Source: CAZHFW01 sp964531675 (lineage in GTDB: Bacteria > Planctomycetota > Phycisphaerae > Phycisphaerales > UBA1924). From it: a DNA stretch of 64,000 nt. Position numbers and translations under genes: made by a program. Within the stretch, counting starts at the first letter, position 1. Each line of letters starts with the position of its first letter. Where the stretch lies: the NCBI GenBank assembly GCA_964531675.1, contig CAZHFW010000005.1:79666-143665 (forward strand), given 5' to 3'. Under the pieces are notes generated by a model. It made no database searches. It saw only the letters and a program-made list of their open reading frames with translations, and was not told the origin of the DNA. Shown here in pieces: positions 39,978-48,627 of this stretch.

Positions 39978-40177
39978 ACGACGCACAGATGACCCTGCTG
40001 GCGTTTGGACTGGGCCTCGGGCTGATGGCGGGTTATGCGCTCCGGGTTTCCCTGCATCTGCTGCAGGCGCGGCGCGCCGCCGCGGCGCGAAAGAACTCCG
40101 TCATGTCGGGCCCGGGCGCGCGCAAAAGCGCGAGCATCACCGAGCAAAAACCCCGGACTTCAGCGGCGGTCCGCTGA
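39974..40177 (+). CDS. ccmD: CcmD-like small membrane protein
   Basis: This 67-aa protein has one N-terminal helix (LLAFGLGLGLMAGYALRV) followed by basic residues (LLQARRAAAARK). That is the layout of CcmD, the small partner of CcmC. Its ATG overlaps the ccmC stop. The stop codon lies within the hairpin at 40151-40186. Confidence 0.6.
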   Translation: MNDAQMTLLAFGLGLGLMAGYALRVSLHLLQARRAAAARKNSVMSGPGARKSASITEQKPRTSAAVR

Positions 40178-40186
40178 GTTCCGGGG
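40151..40186 (-). terminator. Intrinsic terminator of the 40222 lipoprotein gene
   Basis: A 16-nt stem (40151-40166 with 40171-40186, two internal mismatches, loop CGGT) is followed on the minus strand by TTTTTGC. It ends the minus-strand lipoprotein gene and may also slow plus-strand transcription after ccmD. Confidence 0.7.
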
Positions 40187-40221
40187 TCGTGCGTGTTCGT
40201 CCGCTGAAAGCCGCTGGGCGT

Positions 40222-40935
40222 TCAGGGCTTCTTGATGCTGTCGACCATCTTGGTGAAGGCGTCGCCTGCAGCGGTCATCTGCTGGGCGGGGCCGTTCATC
40301 TTGATGAAGAGCAGACCGCTGGGCGTCTCCACGATCGCGCCGCGGAGCATCCAGTTGGGCCTGGGAGCGGGATCACCCATGCCGGCGAAGGAGCCTTCCA
40401 TGGAAACGACGGTCACGGGAAGGCCGTTGATCGTGCGCTTCTCGGACTTGGGAGTGGCGGGCTGACCGGCAGCATCGCGCACCTGGCCGCTCCAACGGGC
40501 GACGTTGTCTTCGACGGAGCCGCCGGCGGTGGAGAAGACGACCGAGCAGACCTTGGCGGGATCGCCGCTGGCGTCGGCGACGACCGCTTCGGCAAGGCGC
40601 ATCTGGTTGGCGGGAGGGTTGCGCTTCCAGCCGGTGGGGAGCGTGACGGAGACGCCCATCGTCAGGACGGTGGAGTCGTTGCCAACAGCGGCCTCGACCG
40701 GCGCGGGCATCATCGGAGCGTTCGAGGCAGGTGCCGCAGCGGCGTGCGGCGCGCCGGACGGGGGCGTCACGGCGGGGGCAGCGGCCGGGCTGGACGGGCC
40801 GGGTGCCTGCTTTGGGGGGGCCAACGGTGGCTGCGCGGCCTTGTCCTCGCAACCGGCGACGACGAGCATCGACGCGGCGAGCATGGACGCGAGCAGTGCG
40901 GACGCGGAGTGAACGGCAGCGGATCGCTTGGTCAT
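40222..40935 (-). CDS. Putative lipoprotein of unknown function
   Basis: The 237-aa protein starts MTKRSAAVHSASALLASMLA with a lipobox (SMLVVAGCED). A Pro/Ala-rich linker of about 60 residues and a compact domain follow (VSVTLPTGWKRNPPANQMRL, GLPVTVVSMEGSFAGMG, GLLFIKMNGP). No family can be named. The ATG at 40935 is preferred to 40953 because it starts the signal peptide. Confidence 0.7.
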   Translation of the reverse strand: MTKRSAAVHSASALLASMLAASMLVVAGCEDKAAQPPLAPPKQAPGPSSPAAAPAVTPPSGAPHAAAAPASNAPMMPAPVEAAVGNDSTVLTMGVSVTLPTGWKRNPPANQMRLAEAVVADASGDPAKVCSVVFSTAGGSVEDNVARWSGQVRDAAGQPATPKSEKRTINGLPVTVVSMEGSFAGMGDPAPRPNWMLRGAIVETPSGLLFIKMNGPAQQMTAAGDAFTKMVDSIKKP

Positions 40936-41063
40936 ATGTGCATCGTAACACACTGGTGTGCGATGTCAGGTTTTCCCCGAGAACCACGCGTGAATCAAGG
41001 GGAGACGCCGGGAGCGGGCCCAGCGTGCGCTACACTTGCACAGACGAACTTCGAGGAATCTCG

Positions 41064-42998
41064 ATGGCGGAAAGCAAAGGTTCAAAGCCCGGATGGGCGC
41101 ACGCGGATTCGGCGATGTTGTCGCTGCCCACGCCTTGCGCATTGATCGATCGCAACGGTCACGTTGAGTTCGCAAACTCGTCGTGGACCAACAGCCAGCA
41201 CACGCTGGCGCTGCTCGCCAGCCCGGGCCGGAACTTTCTGGACACGCTGGCCTCGTTCCCCGGAGGCTCCGCTGCGGCCGACGGCATGCGCGATCTGCTG
41301 GCGGGCGCACGCCACGATTTCACGTGCGAGATCAGCACGAGCACCGCCCACACCGCCGGACGCGGCACCACGGGCACGTGGGCCAAGATCTTCGCCTCGC
41401 GGGACGCCTCGGGGAACGCGACGGTTCTGATCGTTCCCATGAGCGAACGATCCACCCCCGCGGGCGTGGACATCGAGTCCAGGCTCCAGCTCATCATCGA
41501 TTCGGCGATGGACGGAATCCTCACGGTCGACGAGCGCGGCACGATCGTGATGTTCAACGGAGCCGCCGAGCAGATCTTCGGCCTTCCCGCCAGTCAGGCG
41601 ATCGGATCGCCCCTGGAACGCTTCATCCCGCAGCGCAGCCGGGATAGCCACGCCAGGTGGGTGAGCCATTTCGGGAACACGGGCGTGTCGAGCCGGACGA
41701 TGGGCAATCTGGGGACGATCTCGGGTCTCCGCGCCGACGGCACGGAGTTCCCTCTGGAAGCCTCGATCTCGCAGGTCCGCGTGGGCACCCAGCGCTTCTA
41801 CAGCGCGATTCTCCGCGACGTGACCGAGAAGCGGAAGCTCGAGGCCCAGCTTCTGCAGGCGCAGAAGATGGAAGGCGTCGGGCGGCTCGCGGGCGGGATC
41901 GCGCACGACTTCAACAACCTGGTCATGGCGATCTTCAACTACCTGGCCCTGGCGACACGGAAGCTCGGCGCGGACCATCCGGTGACGCCTTCGCTCAACC
42001 AGGCGAATCAGGCGGCCCAGCGGGCGGCGGATCTGACCAGACAACTCCTGACCTTTGCGCGCAAGCAGGTCGTGGCGCCGCGCGTGCTCTCGCCCAAGGA
42101 GACCGCCGAGGGCGTGGTGCCCATGCTGCGCAGGCTCATCGGTGAAGACATCTCCCTCCGCACCGCGTTCGCACTCGACTCCGGAAACGTGCGGGCCGAT
42201 CCGGCGCAGCTCGAGCAGGTGCTCGTCAATCTGGCGATCAACGCACGCGACGCGATGCCCCAGGGCGGCATCCTCACCATCGAAACGCGCAACGAGACCC
42301 TGGACCGCACGTACTGCGCCACCCGCCTCGACGCAACGCCGGGCGAGTACGTGGCCATCTCGGTCACCGACACCGGCGTGGGCATGTCCCCCGAGATTCA
42401 GTCCAAGATCTTCGAGCCCTTCTTCACCACCAAGCCTGCGGGGAAGGGCACGGGCCTCGGGCTTGCGACCTGCCACGGCATCGTCAAGCAGTGCGGCGGG
42501 CACATCGCGGTGTACAGCGAGCCCGGCCATGGCACCGCGATGCGCGTGTATCTGCCGCGGATCAAGGCGGAGGTCACGCCCAGGATCGACCTGACGCCCA
42601 AGCCCGCGCCCGGCGGCAACGAAACGATTCTCTTCGCGGAAGACAGCGCCCTGGTGCGTGAACTGCTGGCGGAGGAACTCCGCACCGCGGGATACACGGT
42701 GCACACCGCCTCATCCGGCCCGGAGGCTCTGCGGCTTTACGCATCGATCGAAGGGAAGATCGACCTGCTGCTCACCGATGTGGTGATGCCCGAGATGAGC
42801 GGCGTGCAGCTCGCCGCTGCGATCCGCGAGAAGAGCCCGATCCCGGTCATTTTCATGTCGGGCTACACCGAGGAAACCATCGAGCATCACGGCGTAAACC
42901 CGGCGACGATGCACTTCCTCGCCAAGCCCTGCACGAGCGACACGCTGCTCCGCCTGATTCATCAGGTGCTGCACGTCAGCCCACAGAGGCCCGCGTAA
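41064..42998 (+). CDS. PAS-PAS hybrid histidine kinase with receiver domain
   Basis: The 644-aa cytoplasmic protein has two PAS domains (about 15-120 and 135-255), an NtrB-like DHp helix with the phospho-His near residue 281 (GGIAHDFNNLVMAI), and a HATPase domain (NLAINARDAMP, DTGVGMS, GTGLGLATCHG). A C-terminal receiver has Asp near 572 (LLTDVVMPEMSG) and Lys (FLAKPC). GAGGA 7 nt before the ATG supports the start; the frame is open upstream to 40731. No membrane helix is present. As the only complete NtrB-type kinase near the cytochrome locus it could phosphorylate the orphan-like NtrC regulator. Confidence 0.9.
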   Translation: MAESKGSKPGWAHADSAMLSLPTPCALIDRNGHVEFANSSWTNSQHTLALLASPGRNFLDTLASFPGGSAAADGMRDLLAGARHDFTCEISTSTAHTAGRGTTGTWAKIFASRDASGNATVLIVPMSERSTPAGVDIESRLQLIIDSAMDGILTVDERGTIVMFNGAAEQIFGLPASQAIGSPLERFIPQRSRDSHARWVSHFGNTGVSSRTMGNLGTISGLRADGTEFPLEASISQVRVGTQRFYSAILRDVTEKRKLEAQLLQAQKMEGVGRLAGGIAHDFNNLVMAIFNYLALATRKLGADHPVTPSLNQANQAAQRAADLTRQLLTFARKQVVAPRVLSPKETAEGVVPMLRRLIGEDISLRTAFALDSGNVRADPAQLEQVLVNLAINARDAMPQGGILTIETRNETLDRTYCATRLDATPGEYVAISVTDTGVGMSPEIQSKIFEPFFTTKPAGKGTGLGLATCHGIVKQCGGHIAVYSEPGHGTAMRVYLPRIKAEVTPRIDLTPKPAPGGNETILFAEDSALVRELLAEELRTAGYTVHTASSGPEALRLYASIEGKIDLLLTDVVMPEMSGVQLAAAIREKSPIPVIFMSGYTEETIEHHGVNPATMHFLAKPCTSDTLLRLIHQVLHVSPQRPA

Positions 42999-43055
42999 AG
43001 ACTGACGCTCGATGCGTTGCACCCGCGGCCCCGATTCGCACTTGCGCGATCGGTC

Positions 43056-45011
43056 TCACCATCGCTGGCTCGACGATGCCAGATCCGCCGCGGCCTTGTA
43101 GAGGTCGGTCGCCAGTTCGGAGAGGTAATGCCTGCCGCGGCGCTTGGCCAGGGCGTACCAGGGATTCATGAGCACCGACCTGAGCAGGAACACGCCCTCG
43201 CGCTGGTACTCCTCGGGTTTGACGCCGAGCCTTTTCAGGAACGAGCCCACGGTCGACAACGCGTATTGCTTCTCGAAGAGGGATGTGCGGCTCACGAAGA
43301 ACGATTGCTCGTAGACACGCTGGCCGGGCTTGAGGTTGAAGCGGTCGTACACCGCCTTGTTGAGGTCGTTGATCTCGGCGAGCGTGACGCCGGGACGATC
43401 CGGCGCGAACGCGTAACAGACGATGTTGGACCCCGGCGCACAGAGACAGGTCGCACGCACGCCCGGGGCCAGATCGGGCGCGAGCCTGGGGATGTGTTCG
43501 AGCAGGGCGTGCAGCTCGCACGCGGCGCGGATGTTCTCGCGCATCAACTTTCCATGCCCCGATGAATCCAGCGGGATGAGCGAGTGGCTGAGCCAGACCG
43601 CAGCTGCGGACGCTCCGGGCTTGCTGCCCTCCAGCACGTACATCCCCACCGCTTCGGAACGACGTTCCGCCTCCGGATCCTGGGGCGCCTCGGAGATGTA
43701 CGGCGCGGTCTGCCGAAGCAGGGGTTTGACCAGGCTCGTGCGGAAGCAGATCGCGCCCGCGGGATATGGGATGTACCCGAGCTTGTGGGGATCGATCGTG
43801 ACCGAATCACACGCGTGAAGCTGTTCGAGCGCCGCACACTCCCCATGCTCGGGCAGGTGCATGAGAATCTCGCGTTCGGTGGCGCCGAGCTTGACCGTGG
43901 TGGCGCGGGGCCCGAGGCCAACGCGCGTGGGGATGGTGACGGTGCGGAGATATCCGCCGTAGGCGCCGTCGGCGTGCAGCCAGAACGATGGCTTTCCGGT
44001 GCGTTCGCGGGCGGCGCGGATCTCGACGATCTTGTCGATCGGATCGATCGATCCCTCTTCGGTGGATCCGACGACCGCGACGACCGCCAGCACGTGCTGG
44101 CCCGAGGAATCCACGCGTTCCAGTGCCTTCTCAAGCTCGTCGGGCCTCATCCGGAAGTTCTCATCGACGCCGACGGAGATCATGGATGTGCGCCCCAGAC
44201 CGAGCACATCCAGCGCCTTCTCGAAGCAGTAGTGGTGCGATTCGGGGACGATCAGCACCGGCGTGGATCCCAACGCGGCGCACACGGGCGCGATGCCCCG
44301 CTCACGCACGTTGAAGCGTGACTCGTTCATCGCGTTGGCCGCGATCGCGGAGAGCTCATCCATGTTGGACGCCTCTCCGATCTGCCTCCAGAGCGCCGCG
44401 TAGGCCTCGAGCGCCGCGGTGGGCGACTGGCCCATCAGCGACTTGTCGTCGAGATGCAGCTCAGGGCCCGCGAGCCCGGTCGCGCGACGGACGTCGCGGA
44501 GGATCAGAGGCAGGTAACGCGCCGAGCGGGCGGCCCACAACGCCTCGATGTTCGCGGTCGTCCCGCCCGAGCACAGATGGGCCCAGGCGTCCTCGGTGTA
44601 GCCGATCATGCGCGAGAGCAGGCGGCCCGCCTCGAGCTCGAGCTTCACGGTCACTGGCGCGACTTCCGAGGTCACGTTATTGGGGTTGTAGAGCATCGCG
44701 GCGAAGTAGCCCGCGATGCCCGGGAGCGTCTGCTCCGCGAGCATGTGCGCGGCATAGCGCGGCGAGTGGAAAGGCACGTCCGCCTTCAGTCGCGCCAACA
44801 GCTCGAGGAGGCGATCCTCGAACGCGTCCATGAAGGGCTCGTTGTGCCGGCGGAGCGTCGAGTCCACCACCACGCCGTCCTCGGGGAAGTAGTTGCGCCT
44901 CCACGCGGAATAGTCCTCGGCGATGCGGCCGAGCCAGGCGTTGAACCACTGGGCGTTCTCGGCCTTGGGGCCGGCGAACCAGGCGCTGATCATGCCGGGA
45001 TCATCGGGCAT
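43056..45011 (-). CDS. PLP-dependent decarboxylase, tyrosine-decarboxylase-like
   Basis: The 651-aa group II decarboxylase has the PLP lysine in DSVTIDPHKLGYIPYPAGAI, an upstream HADGAYGGY Asp motif and the substrate-side H in FHSPRYAAHMLAEQTLPG. Length and the DPHKLGYIPYPAGA segment resemble bacterial tyrosine decarboxylases of about 620 aa, which make tyramine and CO2. Other aromatic or aliphatic substrates cannot be excluded. It ends a minus-strand run that includes tyrosine phenol-lyase and tryptophanase, consistent with aromatic amino-acid breakdown. Confidence 0.85.
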   Translation of the reverse strand: MPDDPGMISAWFAGPKAENAQWFNAWLGRIAEDYSAWRRNYFPEDGVVVDSTLRRHNEPFMDAFEDRLLELLARLKADVPFHSPRYAAHMLAEQTLPGIAGYFAAMLYNPNNVTSEVAPVTVKLELEAGRLLSRMIGYTEDAWAHLCSGGTTANIEALWAARSARYLPLILRDVRRATGLAGPELHLDDKSLMGQSPTAALEAYAALWRQIGEASNMDELSAIAANAMNESRFNVRERGIAPVCAALGSTPVLIVPESHHYCFEKALDVLGLGRTSMISVGVDENFRMRPDELEKALERVDSSGQHVLAVVAVVGSTEEGSIDPIDKIVEIRAARERTGKPSFWLHADGAYGGYLRTVTIPTRVGLGPRATTVKLGATEREILMHLPEHGECAALEQLHACDSVTIDPHKLGYIPYPAGAICFRTSLVKPLLRQTAPYISEAPQDPEAERRSEAVGMYVLEGSKPGASAAAVWLSHSLIPLDSSGHGKLMRENIRAACELHALLEHIPRLAPDLAPGVRATCLCAPGSNIVCYAFAPDRPGVTLAEINDLNKAVYDRFNLKPGQRVYEQSFFVSRTSLFEKQYALSTVGSFLKRLGVKPEEYQREGVFLLRSVLMNPWYALAKRRGRHYLSELATDLYKAAADLASSSQRW

Positions 45012-45034
45012 GGATGTTCCCCCGTGTGTCTTGC

Positions 45035-46462
45035 TCAGGATGCGCCGGCGGTGTGATGGGCGACGCCGAGCAGGACCTGATCACCCGCGACCGGCGTGAA
45101 CCTTGCCTGGAAGAAGCGCAGGTACTTGGGTTCGTAGGTGAAGCGCAGGCCGACCACGCGTTCGGGCTGTTCGAAGAGCGTGATCACCGACTCCGCGGTG
45201 ACGTCCATGTGCGCCTGGGTGTACACGCGGCGCGGGATGGTGAGGCGGATGAGTTCGAGCTTCGGGAAGATGTTCTGGCGCGTATCGGGATCGCGGCCCG
45301 CGGAGACCGCGCCCCGCTCCATCGTGCGCACACCCGACTCGACGTAGAGGGCCGCCGCCAGGGCCTGGGCGGGGAACTGATCGCGCGGGATGTGCGGGAG
45401 GAAACGCTGCGCGTCGATGAACACGCCGTGCCCGCCGATGGGACGGATGATGGGAACGCCCGCCTTTTCGAGCAATCCGCCGAGATACTCGACCTGCCCG
45501 ATGCGGGCGCGGATGTGGTCATACTGCACGGACTCTTCGATGCCGATGGCCATGCACTCCATGTCGCGGCCGGCGAGCCCGCCGTAGGTGTGGAGGCCTT
45601 CGAAGAGGACGACCATGTTGCGTGCTTCTTCGGCGAGTTCGTCGTCGTTGAGGCAGAGGAAGCCGCCGATGTTGACCAGGCAGTCCTTCTTGGCGGAGTT
45701 GGTGCAGCCGTCGGTGTACGAGCAGATCTCGCGGAGGATCTCTTCGATCGAGCGTTTGGCGAAGCCCGCCTCGCGGTGCTTGATGAAGTAGGCGTTCTCG
45801 ACGGCGCGGGTCGCGTCGAGCATGACCTTGATCCCGTGCTTGTGGCACAGGGCGCTGACCGCCGCGATGTTGGCCATGCTCACCGGCTGGCCGCCGGCCA
45901 TGTTCACGCAGCATTGGAGGTTGACGTAGGGGATGCGGTCGGCGCCGTACTTCTCAATGACCGCCTGGAGCTTGTTGAGGTCCACGTTGCCCTTGAAGGG
46001 CTCGGTGCTGCTCACGTCGTGCGCGATGTCGCCGATGATGTCGACAAAGCGTCCGCCCGCGAGCTCCTGGTGGGCGCGGGTGGTGGTGAAATACATGTTG
46101 CCCGGCACGACATCGCCAGGCTTGATGAGCAGGCGGCTGAGGATGTGCTCGGCGCCCCGGCCCTGATGCGTGGGGATGAGGTGCTTGTAGCCGTAGTACC
46201 GATGCACCGCGTCTTCGAGGTGGTAATAGTTGACGCTGCCGGCGTAGGCCTCATCGCCGAGCATGAGCCCGGCCCACTGGCGATCGCTCATGGCGCTGGT
46301 GCCAGAGTCGGTGAGCAGATCGATGTAGACGTCTTCGCTTCGGAGCAGGAAGGTGTTGAAGCCCGCCGCCGCGATGGCGTTCTCACGCTCATCGGGCGTC
46401 GTCATGCGGATCGGCTCGACCATCTTGATCTTGAAGGGTTCTGCCCAGGAGCGCTTGTTCAT
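45035..46462 (-). CDS. tpl: Tyrosine phenol-lyase
   Basis: This PLP enzyme cleaves L-tyrosine to phenol, pyruvate and ammonia. The 475-aa sequence follows characterised tyrosine phenol-lyases closely (IDLLTDSGTSAMSDRQWAG, GDEAYAGSVNYYHLE, IPTHQGRGAE). PLP lysine is in NSAKKDCLVNIGG. The specificity residues are of the TPL type: Thr in YFTTTR and Arg in TMERG, where tryptophanase has Asp and Ile. ATG at 46462 replaces an open frame to 46525. An AT-rich inverted repeat (TTTATCCATAAA, 46558-46569) lies about 100 nt upstream. Confidence 0.93.
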   Translation of the reverse strand: MNKRSWAEPFKIKMVEPIRMTTPDERENAIAAAGFNTFLLRSEDVYIDLLTDSGTSAMSDRQWAGLMLGDEAYAGSVNYYHLEDAVHRYYGYKHLIPTHQGRGAEHILSRLLIKPGDVVPGNMYFTTTRAHQELAGGRFVDIIGDIAHDVSSTEPFKGNVDLNKLQAVIEKYGADRIPYVNLQCCVNMAGGQPVSMANIAAVSALCHKHGIKVMLDATRAVENAYFIKHREAGFAKRSIEEILREICSYTDGCTNSAKKDCLVNIGGFLCLNDDELAEEARNMVVLFEGLHTYGGLAGRDMECMAIGIEESVQYDHIRARIGQVEYLGGLLEKAGVPIIRPIGGHGVFIDAQRFLPHIPRDQFPAQALAAALYVESGVRTMERGAVSAGRDPDTRQNIFPKLELIRLTIPRRVYTQAHMDVTAESVITLFEQPERVVGLRFTYEPKYLRFFQARFTPVAGDQVLLGVAHHTAGAS

Positions 46463-46557
46463 GGCTCTAACCTCTTGCCTTTGCTGGTGTTCTGATCTTC
46501 CAACCTGCGCCCCCAGACGGGACAACGGACGCGGGCGGGAGTCTAATACCTGACTAG

Positions 46558-46569
46558 TTTATCCATAAA
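46558..46569 (-). promoter_or_regulatory. AT-rich inverted repeat upstream of tpl
   Basis: TTTATCCATAAA is a perfect inverted repeat around CC within an AT-rich patch (46546-46570) of otherwise GC-rich DNA. It is likely part of the tpl promoter or an operator. It does not match the TyrR box well enough to name it. Confidence 0.4.
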
Positions 46570-46634
46570 TCCGCTTTAGGGGAAGGGCGTCGTCGAAGGC
46601 TGGTTTCCTGGCCGGATCCCGGCCGAGACCAGCT

Positions 46635-48071
46635 TCAGCGGCGGGCGATGGCGAACTGGATCAGGTCGCGCACCGAGCCGAAGGCCTCCATCTTGAGCGC
46701 AGCAGCTGCCAGCTCATCGCGGCCCGGCTTGGACAAGACGCCCTCTCCCAGCGCATGGAACTTCACGCCGATCTCCTCCGCGGTCATGGGATCGCGGGGG
46801 TCGCCTTTGGGGACGTCAACGCGGGTCGAGAATGACTTGCCGGCGGTGGTCGTGATCGTGACGCGCGAGGGCTGGAACTTGGGGAACAGCGCCTCGAACT
46901 CCTGATTGGCGACCACTTTCACCTTGTCCATGACAGGGATCAGCGACTTGTCGAGGACGCGCGACTCTTTGAACTGCAGTGGCGTGACCATGCCATCGAC
47001 CAGCCCCACCGCCATGCAATACGGCAGCGAGTGGTCCGCGGTCTCCTTGGAGTCGGGGCGATACTTGTGCGGATCGCCGAGGATGTCGGCGGCGCGGGCG
47101 ATGACCTCGACCTTGATCTCGGCGACCTCGGCGGGCTTGATGGCGTTCTCCTTGACGCACTTCATCATCGCGGTGAGCGGCGCGTGCGAGAGGGCCTCGA
47201 TGGGGAAGGACTTCATGCCGCAGTCGAGAATGCGGTAGTGATCGGTCGCCTTCCGCGGCAGGCCATCCAGGAGCATGCCCGCATCGAATGACGCGGGCGC
47301 ACCCTTGTACTGGACATGGCCGAACACCGCAAAGAGGCCTTCCTTGCCGTCGATCATGTGCTCCGGGCCGGAGAACCCTCGCTTGGCGAGCATCGCGGAC
47401 TCGACGCCCATGCGCGTCGCCCAGGGGTCGACGGTGTTCTTCATGTTCGTGAGCTTGCCCGCGGTCACGGCGCCGGGCGTGAACGTGCGCGAGGCGCAGA
47501 CGCCGATCGCCTGGACCATCTGGTCGATCGTGAGATCGAGCACGCGGCCGGCGGCGATCGGAGCGGCGAACGCGGTCAGCGTTGCGTGGTGCCAGCCGTA
47601 TTCGCGGATGCCCGGCTTTCCGAACTCGCAGAGCCTCTGCTCGATCTCATAGGCGATGACGGTCGCGAGGATGAGGTCCTTGCCCGAACGGTTGAAGTGC
47701 TCGCAGAGCGCCAGTGGACCCGCGATGATGTCGGACGGATGGCAGGGATCGGCCTTCCAGTAGATATCGTTGTAGTCCATCGCGCGGATCATGTGCGCGT
47801 TGAGGAATGCCGCGTCCACGGGGTTGGTGCGGAAGCCCGAGACGAACGTGGTGCACGACCCGCCGGCCGGCGTGATCTCGCGGTGATGGTCCAGGAGGAT
47901 GCGGGCGTCTTCCTGCTGGCTGCCCCCCAGGGCGCACCCGAGCGAATCGAACCAGAAGAGCTTGGCCTTCTCGATCGACGAGGGGCTGAGGTCCTCGTAG
48001 GTGAGCGCCGTGGCCCATTTGGCCAGATCGTGCGAGAGGTACGTCTTGTTGGATTCGGGGGCGTGGGCCAT
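46635..48071 (-). CDS. MmgE/PrpD family protein
   Basis: The 478-aa protein has the family features WFDSLGCALGG, FLNAHMIRAMDYNDIYW, HPSDIIAGPLAL and ATLTAFAAPIAAGRVL, with the cap-domain segment CGMKSFPIEALSHAP. The family includes 2-methylcitrate dehydratase, cis-aconitate decarboxylase and iminodisuccinate epimerase, so the substrate is uncertain. No prpB, prpC or prpR is present. The nearby citrate-lyase-like pair (50580-53863) makes a tricarboxylate substrate plausible. Confidence 0.85.
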   Translation of the reverse strand: MAHAPESNKTYLSHDLAKWATALTYEDLSPSSIEKAKLFWFDSLGCALGGSQQEDARILLDHHREITPAGGSCTTFVSGFRTNPVDAAFLNAHMIRAMDYNDIYWKADPCHPSDIIAGPLALCEHFNRSGKDLILATVIAYEIEQRLCEFGKPGIREYGWHHATLTAFAAPIAAGRVLDLTIDQMVQAIGVCASRTFTPGAVTAGKLTNMKNTVDPWATRMGVESAMLAKRGFSGPEHMIDGKEGLFAVFGHVQYKGAPASFDAGMLLDGLPRKATDHYRILDCGMKSFPIEALSHAPLTAMMKCVKENAIKPAEVAEIKVEVIARAADILGDPHKYRPDSKETADHSLPYCMAVGLVDGMVTPLQFKESRVLDKSLIPVMDKVKVVANQEFEALFPKFQPSRVTITTTAGKSFSTRVDVPKGDPRDPMTAEEIGVKFHALGEGVLSKPGRDELAAAALKMEAFGSVRDLIQFAIARR

Positions 48072-48098
48072 GGAACGACTCCGGAACGTTGGGGTGGG

Positions 48099-48605
48099 TT
48101 ACATGGCCACGGGAGGCAGGCCCTTGGCGCGACGCCACGCCGAGAGCTGACCCAGATGGCCTGATTCGTGCTTGACCATGAGCATGAGAACGATGTCCGC
48201 GATCGTCGGATAGGCGGGCTTCCAGCGCTCCAGGGGCGTGGGCGCCGCGAAGACGGACGCGGGCGCCGCCTCCAGCGCACGCTGTGCGGCATCGTGCGCG
48301 TCGCGGAAGCGTGCAACGAGATCGGCGTCGTACGCGCCGGGATCGCCGACCGGAACCGAGCGCGAGCCATGCCGATCACCCATGGGGTCGGCGAAGGGCA
48401 GCTCCAGGAGCATGCTCTCGCAGACCGACGCGTAGAGCCTCAGATGCGAGAGGATCCACGCCGGGTGATTCATGACGCGGGCCGGATCGGACCATCCCAT
48501 GGGCTGATCGAGCATCTGATCGGGCCCAACGTCCGCGACCAGCCGCAGGGCGTACTCGCGGTTGCGCTTCCACGTGATGAGGATGGCGTTCGCCAGCGCG
48601 TGCAT
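48099..48605 (-). CDS. DinB-like four-helix-bundle protein
   Basis: The 168-aa protein has the DinB/YfiT fold pattern: HP in RVMNHPAWILSHLRLY and HExxH-like VKHESGHLGQLSAWRRAKGL, giving three His in positions typical for metal binding. Members include thiol transferases and many unassigned proteins. ATG at 48603-48605 (MHALANAIL) is chosen because the upstream frame has unrelated composition. It lies 22 nt after tnaA and is probably co-transcribed. Confidence 0.75.
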   Translation of the reverse strand: MHALANAILITWKRNREYALRLVADVGPDQMLDQPMGWSDPARVMNHPAWILSHLRLYASVCESMLLELPFADPMGDRHGSRSVPVGDPGAYDADLVARFRDAHDAAQRALEAAPASVFAAPTPLERWKPAYPTIADIVLMLMVKHESGHLGQLSAWRRAKGLPPVAM

Positions 48606-48627
48606 GGTCGGCTCCACCTGCGTGGGT

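Noticed and set aside
46540..46575. TyrR box before tpl
   Set aside because: The AT-rich inverted repeat lacks the TGTAAA-N6-TTTACA spacing; only a generic operator is suggested.
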